From Sinorhizobium garamanticum (GTDB lineage: Bacteria; Pseudomonadota; Alphaproteobacteria; Rhizobiales; Rhizobiaceae), in contig NZ_CP120373.1 in assembly GCF_029892065.1 (NCBI RefSeq), positions 2,549,001-2,613,000 on the forward strand: a stretch of 64,000 nucleotides of DNA, written 5' to 3'. Below the pieces are notes generated by a model. The model was not told where the DNA came from and did not search any database. It worked only from the letters and a program-made list of their open reading frames with translations. A program made the translations under genes and the position numbers. Shown here piece after piece: positions 53,094-62,512 of this stretch. Position 1 is the first letter of the stretch. The number at the start of each line of letters is the position of its first letter.

Positions 53094-55322
53094 CTACCAG
53101 TTATAGCGGAGCGAGCCGATCACCGTGCGGCCCTGGTCGCGGTAGCAGTAGCCTGACGTGCAGGTGATGTCGCGGCGGTCGAAGAGGTTGGTCGCGTTCA
53201 CCTGCAGGCGAAGACCGTCATATTTCTTGTCGATTGCAGCGAAATCGTAATGGACCGAGGCGTCGAAAAGCACGCGTGCATCGTTCTTAAGCGTGTTGTA
53301 GTCGTCGCCATAGCTTGAGCCGATGTAACGGGCGCCAAAGCCGAAGCCCAGACCCTCGGCGGTGCTGTCCTCGGGCATCGTGTAGTCCGCCCAGATCGAG
53401 GCGAGATGGAAGGGTGTGCTGGAAACATGGTTCCCGACGGTTCCGGCAGGGCCTTCTAGGATTTTCACATTGGTGTAGCTGTAGGCAGCGGTCAGCGACA
53501 GGCCATTGTCGAGGCTCGTCGTGGCCTCCAGTTCCAGGCCGCGCGAACGCAGCTTACCGCGCTGGACCTGAGTGTTCTTGGTGCCAATGACTTCCCAGAA
53601 CACGCCGTTCTCCTGGTCGATGTTGAAGAGCGCCGCAGTCAGCAGCACGTTGTAGTCGGACAGCAGGTACTTGACGCCAATTTCTTGCTGCGTGCTTTCG
53701 GTCGGCTTGAACGGTTGGTTCGTCTCCCCGTTGATGCCGACATTGGGCGAGAAGGCGGTCGAGTAGCTTGCGTAGGGGGTGAGCCCGAAATCGGTCTCGT
53801 AGGTTAGGCCGATGCGGCCGGAGAATGCCTTGTCACTCTGCGAGACGTTTGTGGTGGTGTCCGTGGTCAGGTCCGTCATGCTGCTGTCAGTCCAAACCCA
53901 ATCGTAACGGCCACCGACCGTCAGCGTCCAGGCGTCGTAGCGAATCTGATCCTGCAGATATGTGCCGAGCTGCCATTGGTCCTGCTTGTCACTGGAGGTG
54001 AACGCAGGCGTTGCGATCGGCGCCCCAAAGTTCGGGTCGGCAAGTAAAATGGGGGCGATCTCGGCTTCGCCACCAAGTGCCTTGTAGCGGATTTTCGCAA
54101 CGTCGATGCCGGCAAGCAGTGTGTGGTCGAATATGCCGGTCGCGAAGTTCGATTCCAACTGGTTATCAACGACCAGCGACGTGAGGCGTTCGTCGAACAC
54201 CCCGGCCATACGACCGATGCGACTCGGATCGAGAATATCGTCGTAGGGATTGTCCGGATCGAGTGGATCGACGATGAATGGGCCGTACCCGTAGACGTAT
54301 TGCGCATCGATATTTAGCGTCGAAAGACGAAGGTTTTGGCGGAAGGTTAGTGCGTCGTTAAAACTGTGCTCGAACTCGTAGCCGACGCGAGCTTGGTTCT
54401 GAACCGAATCGTTGAAGGCCGGATCGCCCAGGAAGATATCGGTGACGGAGCCGAAGCCCCCGTAGTAGAAATCATTGTAATTGGCGGCGGTACCGCCGGT
54501 CTTGGTACGGGAATATTCGCCGAGGATGGTCAGCTTCGTATCCTCGTCCGGCTTCCAGGTGAAGGCCGGGGCGATATAGGCGCGGTCGTCCGGCACACCG
54601 ATCTGTTCGGTATTTGAATCGCGAAGAAGTCCAGTGAGGCGATAGTAAACCGGATCCGTTTCATTGATCGGGCCGGAAAAGTCAAACTGCCCTTGGTAGC
54701 GGTCGTGGGTGCCCACCTGAACCTGCACCTCACGAAGCGTGTCTTCGGTAGGCCGTTTGGTGATGAGGTTGTAAAGACCTCCGGCGCCGGTCGCGCCATA
54801 GAGTGCCGAGGAGGGGCCGCGCAAAATCGAAACGCCCTCAAGCCCATATGGCTCGTTCTTGAAGAGCGAGGAACCGGCGGCCGGCTGGCGAAGATTGTCA
54901 CGGAAGACGCCGGTATAAGTGACGTCGAAGCCGCGAACATAGAAGGAGTCGAAACGCGGATCGAAGCCGTAGCCGTTCACCCAGGTGCCCGGCGTATAGG
55001 CGAGCGTTTCGAGCAGCGTCTGCGGGTTGCGGTCCTTCAGCTGCTGTTCCGTTACCGACGAGATCGACTGCGGCGTTTCAAGAAAGGGCGTGTCGACCTT
55101 GGCTCCAGTCGCACTGCTGATGCCGACAAAGCCTTGCGCCGTGATCACGCCGCCGCTGCCGCCGTTGACGACCAGCGTTTCGAGTGCAGTCGAATCGCCA
55201 CTGGACGCAGTGTCCTCCTGCTGTGCTTCCTGCGCCTGCGCGGTGGCGACGAGAGCGAGGGCGGATGTGCCGGCGAGGGCGGCGCGAATGAGCGGCAGCA
55301 GAAGGCTTCTGGTGGCGGGCAT
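53094..55322 (-). CDS. TonB-dependent ferric-siderophore receptor
   Basis: A 742-residue outer-membrane receptor of the FhuA/FoxA class. The signal peptide (LIRAALAGTSALALVATAQAQ) is followed by a TonB-box/plug region (TPQSISSVTEQQLKDRNPQTL, YTPGTWVNGYGFDPRFDSFY VRGFD-type), then the 22-strand barrel and the terminal aromatic motif GSLRYNW. ATG 55322 fits the signal peptide; the longer frame to 55373 is not supported. It heads the fhuF-fhuP operon and carries two iron boxes. The position matches S. meliloti foxA, but ferrichrome or ferrioxamine use cannot be read from sequence. Confidence 0.93.
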   Translation of the reverse strand: MPATRSLLLPLIRAALAGTSALALVATAQAQEAQQEDTASSGDSTALETLVVNGGSGGVITAQGFVGISSATGAKVDTPFLETPQSISSVTEQQLKDRNPQTLLETLAYTPGTWVNGYGFDPRFDSFYVRGFDVTYTGVFRDNLRQPAAGSSLFKNEPYGLEGVSILRGPSSALYGATGAGGLYNLITKRPTEDTLREVQVQVGTHDRYQGQFDFSGPINETDPVYYRLTGLLRDSNTEQIGVPDDRAYIAPAFTWKPDEDTKLTILGEYSRTKTGGTAANYNDFYYGGFGSVTDIFLGDPAFNDSVQNQARVGYEFEHSFNDALTFRQNLRLSTLNIDAQYVYGYGPFIVDPLDPDNPYDDILDPSRIGRMAGVFDERLTSLVVDNQLESNFATGIFDHTLLAGIDVAKIRYKALGGEAEIAPILLADPNFGAPIATPAFTSSDKQDQWQLGTYLQDQIRYDAWTLTVGGRYDWVWTDSSMTDLTTDTTTNVSQSDKAFSGRIGLTYETDFGLTPYASYSTAFSPNVGINGETNQPFKPTESTQQEIGVKYLLSDYNVLLTAALFNIDQENGVFWEVIGTKNTQVQRGKLRSRGLELEATTSLDNGLSLTAAYSYTNVKILEGPAGTVGNHVSSTPFHLASIWADYTMPEDSTAEGLGFGFGARYIGSSYGDDYNTLKNDARVLFDASVHYDFAAIDKKYDGLRLQVNATNLFDRRDITCTSGYCYRDQGRTVIGSLRYNW

Positions 55323-55361
55323 GCTATGCAACTTTCTGATCGATAAGCGAAATTTATAAGA

Positions 55362-55376
55362 TGAGCTAATCACTCA
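55362..55376. promoter_or_regulatory. RirA-type iron box 1 (TGA-N9-TCA)
   Basis: TGA-GCTAATCAC-TCA, 40 bases upstream of the receptor start and overlapping the predicted -10. It matches the rhizobial iron-responsive operator consensus. Confidence 0.7.
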
Positions 55377-55394
55377 TGTTTTTTGCTCGCGCAA
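55366..55394 (-). promoter_or_regulatory. predicted promoter of the TonB receptor-fhuF-fhuP operon
   Basis: On the minus strand: TTGCGC, a 17-base spacer, GATTAG. Iron box 1 covers the -10; iron box 2 lies just upstream of the -35. Confidence 0.5.
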
Positions 55395-55404
55395 GAGATT
55401 TTTT

Positions 55405-55421
55405 ATGACTCAAAGAGTCAT
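55405..55421. promoter_or_regulatory. RirA-type iron box 2, perfect palindrome
   Basis: ATGACTC-AAA-GAGTCAT, containing TGA-CTCAAAGAG-TCA (TGA-N9-TCA). Perfect dyad. Confidence 0.75.
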
Positions 55422-55691
55422 GTTTTCGGATTTGTGGGAAATCCGCAACAGGCCGGTCCGCGCGAATAGGGGCGATGGCCGGCTGGCGGCACTCGGAAGA
55501 TGTTGCTGAACTGTTGGCAGGAGGGGCCAAAAGGCAGTGCTCCTTCAACCTATTTTCAGACGGTCGAAGGGCAGACAAACAATACTCGCTCCTCATTCCG
55601 TCTGTCGGCCGTCTCCCCATAGGCGGCGCGAAAGGAGACGCGCGGCGACGGCCGAGTCCGTCACCGGTTTGTAGAGATGGGATGTGGGAGA

Positions 55692-55740
55692 TCCCGGCTA
55701 ACCCCTCCCCGCGACCGGGGAAGGGTGGCAGCGGGATAAG
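55692..55740. repeat. CCCCTCCCCGCGACCGGGGA palindromic repeat
   Basis: Degenerate member of the intergenic CCTTCTCCCC palindrome family, beside the end of the dehydrogenase gene. Confidence 0.5.
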
Positions 55741-55755
55741 GGCTATCTCTGCCGA

Positions 55756-57183
55756 TCAGCCATGATTGATCATGATGTGGCGAACGGCGGTGTAGTCCTC
55801 GAGCGCATAGACTGACATGTCCTTGCCGTAGCCGGACTGCTTGACGCCGCCATGCGGCATCTCGTTGGTCAGCATGAAATGCGTGTTGATCCAGGTGCAG
55901 CCGTATTGCAGGCGGGAGGCCGCCCGCATCGCCTTGGTGATGTCCTTCGTCCAGACGGAGGAGGCGAGGCCGTAGTCGCTGTCGTTCGCCCAGGCGACGG
56001 CATCGTCGCTGCTGGTGAAGCGGGTGACGGAAACGACCGGCCCGAACACTTCGCGGCGTACGATTTCGTCCTCCTGCGTGGCGCCGGCGACGACAGTCGG
56101 CTTGAAGAAGAAGCCGTCCTTGCTGCCCGCGGCGCCACCGGTGGTGATCTCGATGTGCTTCTGGTCCGCCGCCCGTTCGACGAAGCTCGCGACCCGGTCG
56201 CGCTGCCGCTTGGAGATCAGCGGGCCGATCTCGTTTTCGGTATCGTCATCAAGGTTGTAGCGGATCGTCGAGACGGCGGATGTCAGATCGGCAACGAGCT
56301 TCTCGTAGATGCCGGCCTCCGCATAGATGCGGCAGGCGGCGGTGCAATCCTGGCCGGCATTGTAGTAGCCGAAGGTGCGGATGCCGTTCACAACAGCGTC
56401 CAGATCGGCATCGTCATAGATGATGACCGGCGCCTTGCCGCCTAGCTCGAGATGGGTGCGCTTGACGGTCTTGGCCGCAGCGGCGAGCACCTTCTTGCCG
56501 GTCGCGATGTCGCCAGTGATCGAGACCATCGAGATCTTCGGATGGTTGATGAGCGTATTGCCGACCGTTTCTCCGCGGCCGGTGACAACGTTGACCACGC
56601 CTTCGGGCAGAATGTCCGCGAGTAGCCGCGCGAGCTTCAGCGCCGTTAGCGGCGTCTGTTCGGAAGGCTTGAAGACCACCGTGTTGCCGCCGCCGATGGC
56701 GGGCGCCAGCTTCCAGGCCATCATCATCAGCGGGTAGTTCCACGGTGCGATCGAGCCGACGATGCCGATCGGGTCGCGGCGGATCATCGAGGTATGCCCC
56801 GGCAGATATTCACCCGCAGTCGGCGCATGCAGGTTGCGCACGGCACCGGCGAAGAAGCGCCAGCAGTCGATGATCGCCGGCAATTCGTCGTTCTTCACGG
56901 CGTTGATCGGCTTGCCGCAGTTCAGCGCTTCCAGCGCCGCGAATCCATCGGCGTTCTTCTCTATGGCGTCGGCGATCTTCAGGAGATAGTTAGAGCGCTC
57001 GGCGGGCGTCGTTTGCGACCAGGCGACGAAGGCGCGCTCGGCCGCGTCGACGGCGACGTCGATCTGCGCATGGGAAGCCTCCGCGACGTCGATGATCTTG
57101 GCGCCCGTCCTCGGGTTCAGGATGTGCTCCTCGACCTCGGCGCCGGCTTCGAAGCGCGATCCGATCAAGAGTTGGGTGTCCAT
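55756..57183 (-). CDS. gamma-aminobutyraldehyde dehydrogenase-like aldehyde dehydrogenase
   Basis: A 475-residue NAD-dependent aldehyde dehydrogenase of the PatD/betaine-aldehyde type. It has the oxyanion/proton-relay motif [18 protein letters not shown], nucleophilic Cys in [13 protein letters not shown], and [14 protein letters not shown]. It is the last gene of an operon with a polyamine-type ABC transporter, so oxidation of 4-aminobutanal from putrescine is likely. Betaine-aldehyde activity is an alternative. Confidence 0.9.
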   Translation of the reverse strand: MDTQLLIGSRFEAGAEVEEHILNPRTGAKIIDVAEASHAQIDVAVDAAERAFVAWSQTTPAERSNYLLKIADAIEKNADGFAALEALNCGKPINAVKNDELPAIIDCWRFFAGAVRNLHAPTAGEYLPGHTSMIRRDPIGIVGSIAPWNYPLMMMAWKLAPAIGGGNTVVFKPSEQTPLTALKLARLLADILPEGVVNVVTGRGETVGNTLINHPKISMVSITGDIATGKKVLAAAAKTVKRTHLELGGKAPVIIYDDADLDAVVNGIRTFGYYNAGQDCTAACRIYAEAGIYEKLVADLTSAVSTIRYNLDDDTENEIGPLISKRQRDRVASFVERAADQKHIEITTGGAAGSKDGFFFKPTVVAGATQEDEIVRREVFGPVVSVTRFTSSDDAVAWANDSDYGLASSVWTKDITKAMRAASRLQYGCTWINTHFMLTNEMPHGGVKQSGYGKDMSVYALEDYTAVRHIMINHG

Positions 57184-57208
57184 GTCTGTTCTCCCTTTAC
57201 GTTCGATA

Positions 57209-58024
57209 TCATTTGCCGGCGCCGGCGATCTGGTCGCCGTCGCGCGTCAGGTAGTAGGCGCCGAGGATCGGCAGGAAGGTGACGATCACCACGATCATGG
57301 CGACGACATTGGTCACCGGGCGCTGGCGCGGGCGGATCAACTCCTCCAGCATCCAGATCGGCAGGGTCGATTGCTGCCCGGCAGTGAAGGTCGTGACGAT
57401 CACCTCGTCGAAGGAAAGCGCGAAGGCGAGCATGCCGCCGGCAAGCAGCGCCGTGCCGATATTCGGCAGGATCACGTAGCGGAACGTCTGGAAGCCGTCG
57501 GCGCCGAGATCCATCGAGGCCTCGATCAGCGAGCCGGAGATCCGCCGGAAGCGGGCGACGGCATTGTTGTAGACGACGACGATGCAGAAGGTCGCGTGGC
57601 CGAGAACGATGGTCCAGAAGGAAAAGGGGATGTCCGCCATCGAGAAGGCCGAGCGCAGCGCGATGCCGGTGATGATGCCGGGAAGTGCGATCGGCAGGAT
57701 GACGAGGAGCGAGATCGTCTCGCGGCCGAAGAAACGGGTCTGGCTGACGGCGGCGGCGCAGAGCGTGCCGAGAACCAGGGCCGTCGCCGTCGCGATCGAG
57801 GCAACCTTGACCGAGAGCGTCAGCGCCGCCCAGACGTCCGGCCGGTCCCATGCGACGCCGAACCACTGCGCCGTCAGGCCGGGCGGCGGGAACTGGTAGC
57901 TCTTTTCCTCGGTCGTGAAGGCGTAGAGGAAGATTAGCAGGATCGGCACATGCATGAAGGCGAGGCCGCCGGCAGCTGCGATCTTCAGGCCCGAGGGGGC
58001 GCGGTTCGATTTGTCAGAGCGCAT
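57209..58024 (-). CDS. ABC transporter permease (PotC-type, polyamine)
   Basis: A 271-residue inner-membrane permease with about six helices and the EAA loop ([28 protein letters not shown]). ATG 58024 starts 11 bases before the preceding permease's stop; the longer frame to 58195 is a shadow of that gene. Paired with the PotB-type permease. Confidence 0.9.
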   Translation of the reverse strand: MRSDKSNRAPSGLKIAAAGGLAFMHVPILLIFLYAFTTEEKSYQFPPPGLTAQWFGVAWDRPDVWAALTLSVKVASIATATALVLGTLCAAAVSQTRFFGRETISLLVILPIALPGIITGIALRSAFSMADIPFSFWTIVLGHATFCIVVVYNNAVARFRRISGSLIEASMDLGADGFQTFRYVILPNIGTALLAGGMLAFALSFDEVIVTTFTAGQQSTLPIWMLEELIRPRQRPVTNVVAMIVVIVTFLPILGAYYLTRDGDQIAGAGK

Positions 58025-58964
58025 CGAAGGCCCCCATGCGTTTGGCCATCCAGAGATAGAGGCCCATGATAACGATCGGCACGACCGTGAAGGCGGCGGC
58101 GAGCGGAATGTTGCCGGCGGTGCCTTGCTGCGCATAGACGGCCTGGCCGATGAAGAGCCGAGACGAGCCGATGATCTGCGGAATGATGTAGTCACCGAGC
58201 GTCAGCGAGAAGGTGAAGATCGATCCGGCGACGATGCCCGGCAGCGCCAGCGGAAAGAGCACATAGCGGAAGGTCTGGGCCGGCGTGCCGCCGAGGTCGG
58301 ACGACGCTTCGATCAGGTTTGACGGTACCCGCTCCAGCGCTGCCTGGATCGGCAGTATCATGAAGGGCATCCAGACGTAGACGAAGACGATGAAGGTGCC
58401 GGTGTAGCTGACCGACAGCGAATTGCCGCCGACGACCGGAATCGCGAGCCATGCATCGAGCAGCCACCGCAGGTTCAATTTCTCGAAGAACCAGGTGAGA
58501 ATGCCTTCCTTGGCGAGGATCAGCTTCCACGCGTAGATCTTGACGAGATAGCTCGACCACAACGGCAGCATGACGCCAAGATAGAACAGCACCTTCCATT
58601 TTCCGCGCGCGTAGCGGGCCGCGTAATAGGCGATCGGGAAGGCGATGAGCGCGGAGACGAGTGTCACCACTGCCGCCATCGTGACGGTGCGGATGATGAT
58701 GTCGAGATTGGCCTCGCTCAAAAGCTGGCGGTAGGTGGCGAGCGTGAATTCGTAATTGATGAGGCCGGAGAAATCGTCGATCGAGAAGAAGCTCTGCAGC
58801 AGGAGTGCGAAGAGCGAACCGAGGTACACGACACCGAGCCAAAGGAGCGGCGGCCCGAGCAGCACCGCGAGAAGCACATGCGGGTGCCGCCAGAAGAAGT
58901 CCGAAAGACGGCCGGCGGTGCCGCGACGTTCCGGAAGAATGATGCTTTCGGCGACGATGGTCAT
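58014..58964 (-). CDS. ABC transporter permease (PotB-type, polyamine)
   Basis: A 316-residue permease with about six helices: [42 protein letters not shown], and the EAA motif [30 protein letters not shown]. It overlaps the ATPase gene by 4 bases at its start. Confidence 0.9.
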   Translation of the reverse strand: MTIVAESIILPERRGTAGRLSDFFWRHPHVLLAVLLGPPLLWLGVVYLGSLFALLLQSFFSIDDFSGLINYEFTLATYRQLLSEANLDIIIRTVTMAAVVTLVSALIAFPIAYYAARYARGKWKVLFYLGVMLPLWSSYLVKIYAWKLILAKEGILTWFFEKLNLRWLLDAWLAIPVVGGNSLSVSYTGTFIVFVYVWMPFMILPIQAALERVPSNLIEASSDLGGTPAQTFRYVLFPLALPGIVAGSIFTFSLTLGDYIIPQIIGSSRLFIGQAVYAQQGTAGNIPLAAAFTVVPIVIMGLYLWMAKRMGAFDAL

Positions 58965-59959
58965 GCGTCCTCCATCGGGTGAAGGTCGCGTGCGGCGAAA
59001 CTGATCGTGACCGGGCTGCCGACGGCCGGGACCGCGTGCGCGGCGGGACTTGCCACGGCGATACGCGCGCCGTCGACATCGACGACGACACGGTTTGTGG
59101 CGCCGAGGAAGCTCTGGCCGGCGATGGTGCCGGCCAGGCTGAGCGCGCCGTTGCTCGGTGCCGCGAGCACGATCGCTTCCGGCCGCAGGCTGGCGAAGGC
59201 CGCCTTCACCCCAAGCCTTTGGCAGAGCTTGGTCGAGAGGACGTTGGACGAGCCGACGAAATCGGCGACGAAGCGGGTCTTCGGCTGGTTGTAGACCTCT
59301 TCCGGCCTGCCGAGCTGCTGGATCCGGCCTTCGTTGAAGACGGCAATGCGGTCGGCCATCGACAGCGCCTCGCCCTGATCGTGGGTGACGAAGACGAAGG
59401 TGATGCCGAGCGATTTCTGCAGGCTCTTCAATTCTTCCTGCATCTGTTCGCGGAGCTTCAGATCGAGTGCGCCGAGCGGTTCGTCGAGGAGCAGCACCTT
59501 GGGCTTGTTGACGAGCGCACGGGCGAGGGCCACGCGCTGGCGCTGGCCGCCGGAAAGCTGGCCGGGACGGCGCGTGCCGTAGCCCGGCAGCTTGACCATG
59601 GCGAGCGCATCCTCAGCCGCCTTGCGGCGCTCCTCGCGGCCGGCGCCCTTGACCATCAGGCCATAGGCGACGTTGTCGAGGATCGAGAGGTGCGGGAAGA
59701 GCGCATAGTCCTGGAACACGGTGTTGACGCTGCGCCGGTAGGGCGGGACACCCTCGGCCGTCTCGCCGAAGATTTCGATATGACCGCCGGTTGGCTGCTC
59801 GAAGCCGGCCATCAGTCTGAGGCATGTGGTCTTGCCGGAGCCCGAAGGTCCGAGCATGGCGAAGAATTCGCCCTCGACGATGTCGAGGTTCACGCGGTCG
59901 ACGGCGCGGACCGCGCCGAAGTAGCGGGAAACATTGTCGAAGAGGACGGCGGTGGTCAT
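58961..59959 (-). CDS. ABC transporter ATP-binding protein (PotA-type)
   Basis: A 332-residue ATPase with Walker A LGPSGSGKTT, signature LSGGQRQRVALARALV, Walker B VLLLDEPLGALD, the H-loop VTHDQGEAL, and a C-terminal TOBE domain. It energises the two downstream permeases. ATG 59959 follows the palindromic repeat region. Confidence 0.93.
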   Translation of the reverse strand: MTTAVLFDNVSRYFGAVRAVDRVNLDIVEGEFFAMLGPSGSGKTTCLRLMAGFEQPTGGHIEIFGETAEGVPPYRRSVNTVFQDYALFPHLSILDNVAYGLMVKGAGREERRKAAEDALAMVKLPGYGTRRPGQLSGGQRQRVALARALVNKPKVLLLDEPLGALDLKLREQMQEELKSLQKSLGITFVFVTHDQGEALSMADRIAVFNEGRIQQLGRPEEVYNQPKTRFVADFVGSSNVLSTKLCQRLGVKAAFASLRPEAIVLAAPSNGALSLAGTIAGQSFLGATNRVVVDVDGARIAVASPAAHAVPAVGSPVTISFAARDLHPMEDA

Positions 59960-59972
59960 AGGGATACTCCGG

Positions 59973-60120
59973 GATCTGGCCCCTCATCCGCCTGCAGGCA
60001 CCTTCTCCCCGGTTGCAGGGAGACGGGACCCGTGGTTGGCGCCGCGCCGAAAGTTCATGCGGCAGCCTCGCAGGAGGCGTTCCCTCTCCCCGCAAGCGGG
60101 GAGAGGGTTAGGGTGAAGGG
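59973..60120. repeat. CCTTCTCCCC/GGGAGAGGG palindromic repeat pair
   Basis: Two palindromic modules, CACCTTCTCCCCGGTTGCAG and CCCTCTCCCCGCAAGCGGGGAG, framed by CCCCTCATCCGCC and GGGTTAGGGTGAAGGGC, between the binding-protein and ATPase genes. It interrupts the operon but need not stop transcription fully. Confidence 0.65.
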
Positions 60121-60148
60121 CAAATGCTTGCAATGCGGAAGCGGAGGC

Positions 60149-61309
60149 TTACCGCCCGCCGATCACGCCGATATAGTCGGAAACCCAACGGTGATAGGGC
60201 ACGCATTCGCCCTGGCTTTCGCAATTGCTCACCGGCGTCTTCCAGAACTTGACCTTCTCGAAATCCTCGTAGCCGTTGGTCTTGCAGCCGGCGTCGGTCA
60301 GCAGTTCATTGCCCTTGCAGGCGGCGCCGACCGAGGGGTTCGCGCCGAACCAGGCGGAAACGTCGCCCTGCACCTTGGGTGACAGTGAATGCTCCATCCA
60401 CATATAGGCGCAGTTCGGATGCTCGCTGTCGGCGTGCAGCATGGTCGTATCGGCCCAGCCCGTTACCCCTTCCTCCGGGATGACCGAGGCGATCGGAAGC
60501 TTTTCGGCCTCCATCAGATTGACCTGGAACGGCCAGGAGCCGGAAGCGACGACGCCCTCGTTCTTGAAGTCGTCGATCTGGATCATCGCGTCGTGCCAGT
60601 AACGGCCCACAAGGGTGCGCTGGGTGCGAAGCAGATCAAGCGCGGCCTTGTACTGATCCTCATTGAGCTCGTAGGGATCCTTGATGCCGAGTTCGGGCTT
60701 GTGCGCCATCAGGTAGTTGGCGGCATCGGCGACATGGATCGGGCCGTCATAGGCCTGGACCCGGCCCTTGTTGGACTTGCCGTCCGGCAGCGTCATTTCC
60801 TCGAAAACGACGTTCCAGCTCTTCGGCGCTTCACCTTTGAAGGCTTCCTTGTTGTACATCAGCACGTTCGGGCCCCAGACATAGGGGGTGCCGTAGTGGA
60901 CGCCGTTGACCGTGTGCCACGGCGCATTCTGCATGCGCTCGTCGATCGTCTTCCAACTCGGGATGAGGTCGGTGTTGATCGGCTGGACGCGCTTGCCGGC
61001 GACGAGCCTGAGGGAGGCATCGCCCGAAGCAGTGACGAGGTCGAAGCCGCCTTCGTTCATCAGAGCGACCATTTCATCCGAGGTGGCCGCGGTCTTGACG
61101 CTGACCTTGCACCCCGTCTTTTTTTCGAAGTCGGTGACCCAATCGTAGTTCTTGTCGGTTTCGCCGCGCTCGATATAGCCGGCCCAGGCGACGATCGAGA
61201 GCTCCCCTTCGCCCTTGCCCAGTTCCTTCAGCGGCTCCTGCGCGAGCGCAGGGGCGACGAGGCCTAGCGAAAGAGTGAGCGCCGTGCAGGATTTCAAGAT
61301 CTGCTTCAT
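60149..61309 (-). CDS. ABC transporter substrate-binding protein (polyamine/PotD-type)
   Basis: A 386-residue periplasmic binding protein. The signal peptide (CTALTLSLGLVAPALAQ) precedes LSIVAWAGYIERGETDKNYD WVTDFEKKTGCKV, then VTASGDASLRLVAGKRV, NGVHYGTPYVWGPNVLMYN and DTTMLHADSEHPNCAYMWM. This is the spermidine/putrescine class. ATG 61309 has GGGAGA upstream, five codons inside the longest frame. Ligand is probably a polyamine or related cation, but not proven. Confidence 0.9.
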   Translation of the reverse strand: MKQILKSCTALTLSLGLVAPALAQEPLKELGKGEGELSIVAWAGYIERGETDKNYDWVTDFEKKTGCKVSVKTAATSDEMVALMNEGGFDLVTASGDASLRLVAGKRVQPINTDLIPSWKTIDERMQNAPWHTVNGVHYGTPYVWGPNVLMYNKEAFKGEAPKSWNVVFEEMTLPDGKSNKGRVQAYDGPIHVADAANYLMAHKPELGIKDPYELNEDQYKAALDLLRTQRTLVGRYWHDAMIQIDDFKNEGVVASGSWPFQVNLMEAEKLPIASVIPEEGVTGWADTTMLHADSEHPNCAYMWMEHSLSPKVQGDVSAWFGANPSVGAACKGNELLTDAGCKTNGYEDFEKVKFWKTPVSNCESQGECVPYHRWVSDYIGVIGGR

Positions 61310-61453
61310 CGGAAGTCTCCCCATTTATGCCGCGTTCTGCAGCTTTGTTCCCGGATCGAAGCGTGCCTTGATTTCTCCGTATTCGCAAATTCATTAAACA
61401 GAATGGCGTTATCGGTTTTTCCGATATTGGCATTCCTCCAACCGAACGGAAGT

Positions 61454-62362
61454 TTAGCGGGGGCGGGCGCTGCGAAGCGCCTCGGCGATACCGACAAAAT
61501 CGCGGGCCGATTGCGGCAGGCTCGAGCCCTTCCGCCAAACCATGCCGACCTGCACGACCGGCAGTGCGCCAGACACGTCGCGGCTTTCGATCCGGTCGCC
61601 TTCGAGCGACCAGGGGCGGTAGACGAGATCGGGCAAGAGGGCGATGCCGGCGCCGGTCGCGACTAGGCTTCTGACTGCCTCGACCGAGCGGGTGCGGAAT
61701 GCGACGTGCGGCCGGGCGCCAAGCGCGGTCAGGAGCTTGCCGGTGTTCTCCTCGATTTCGTCCACGGTCAGCATGATCAGCGGTTCCTTGGCGATGTCGT
61801 CGACCGAGATGATGTCGGCGCTGACGAGCGGATGGCCGATCGGAAGCCAGACACGATAAGGCGAGGTTTCGAGGATTTCGGCCTGCAGAGCCATTCGGTC
61901 GCGCAGGTTGGAGATGACCATGACCGCAACGTCGAGCTCGCCGCCGATCAACAGATGTTCGAGGTACGAGCCGTTGTCCTCGATGGCGCTCACTTCGACG
62001 CCGGGGCAGGCGCGGCGGTAGCGGGCGAGCAGGTCGGAGAGGACGTAGCCCGCGACAAGCGAGGTGACGCCGAGATTGAGCTTGCCTCCAAGTTCCTCGC
62101 GGCTATCGGAAAAGCTGCGCCGCGCATCGGATACGTCGGCGAGGATCTTGGTCGCGTGGCGCAGGAACTGGTGACCGTTATGGGTGATAGACAGACCGCG
62201 CGGGTGGCGGTCGAAGAGTTCGACACCGAGGTCTGTCTCGAGTTCCTTGATCGCTTCAGTAATGGAGGACTGCGAGATCGAAAGGTTCTGCGCCGCACGG
62301 GTGACGGAGCCCTGTTCGGCGACGGCGATGAAATACTGCAATTGCCGGAGTGTGAATGCCAT
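61454..62362 (-). CDS. LysR-family transcriptional regulator
   Basis: A 302-residue regulator. The helix-turn-helix is GSVTRAAQNLSISQSSITEAIKELETDLGVELFDRHPRG, followed by a PBP2-type effector domain. ATG 62362 starts the family-typical MAFTLRQLQYFIAVAEQG; the frame extension to 62410 is non-family. It lies upstream of the polyamine operon on the same strand and diverges from the esterase gene; it may control either. Confidence 0.9.
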   Translation of the reverse strand: MAFTLRQLQYFIAVAEQGSVTRAAQNLSISQSSITEAIKELETDLGVELFDRHPRGLSITHNGHQFLRHATKILADVSDARRSFSDSREELGGKLNLGVTSLVAGYVLSDLLARYRRACPGVEVSAIEDNGSYLEHLLIGGELDVAVMVISNLRDRMALQAEILETSPYRVWLPIGHPLVSADIISVDDIAKEPLIMLTVDEIEENTGKLLTALGARPHVAFRTRSVEAVRSLVATGAGIALLPDLVYRPWSLEGDRIESRDVSGALPVVQVGMVWRKGSSLPQSARDFVGIAEALRSARPR

Positions 62363-62480
62363 CAACGGACTTAACACCGGGCAGGGATCCGATGGCAAGC
62401 GAAGCAGCATGGCTGCGCCATGCCCTGCCGCATTTTGTCGTGCGCAGTAAGAGACCGATGGTAAGGTCTCAATCGGCTAA

Positions 62481-62500
62481 GGCTTAAGGAAACATGCAGT
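62481..62500 (-). repeat. RIME-like repeat fragment, copy 4
   Basis: GGCTTAAGGAAACATGCAGT matches the terminal part of copy 3 in the same orientation; only one end of the element remains. Confidence 0.5.
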
Positions 62501-62512
62501 AGAGGGAGCAGG

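Larger units (their letters stand above)
55323..55755. other. receptor promoter region and intergenic repeat
   Basis: A 433-base region with the iron-regulated promoter (55362-55421), a stretch without recognised features (55430-55690) and a palindromic repeat before the dehydrogenase end. No gene is supported. Confidence 0.5.

Noticed and set aside
53094..55373. Longer start of the TonB receptor at 55373
   Set aside because: The 17-codon extension precedes the signal peptide and contains iron box 1 and the promoter.
57209..58195. N-terminal extension of the PotC-type permease to 58195
   Set aside because: The first 57 codons are a shadow of the overlapping PotB-type gene; the ATG at 58024 starts the permease helices.
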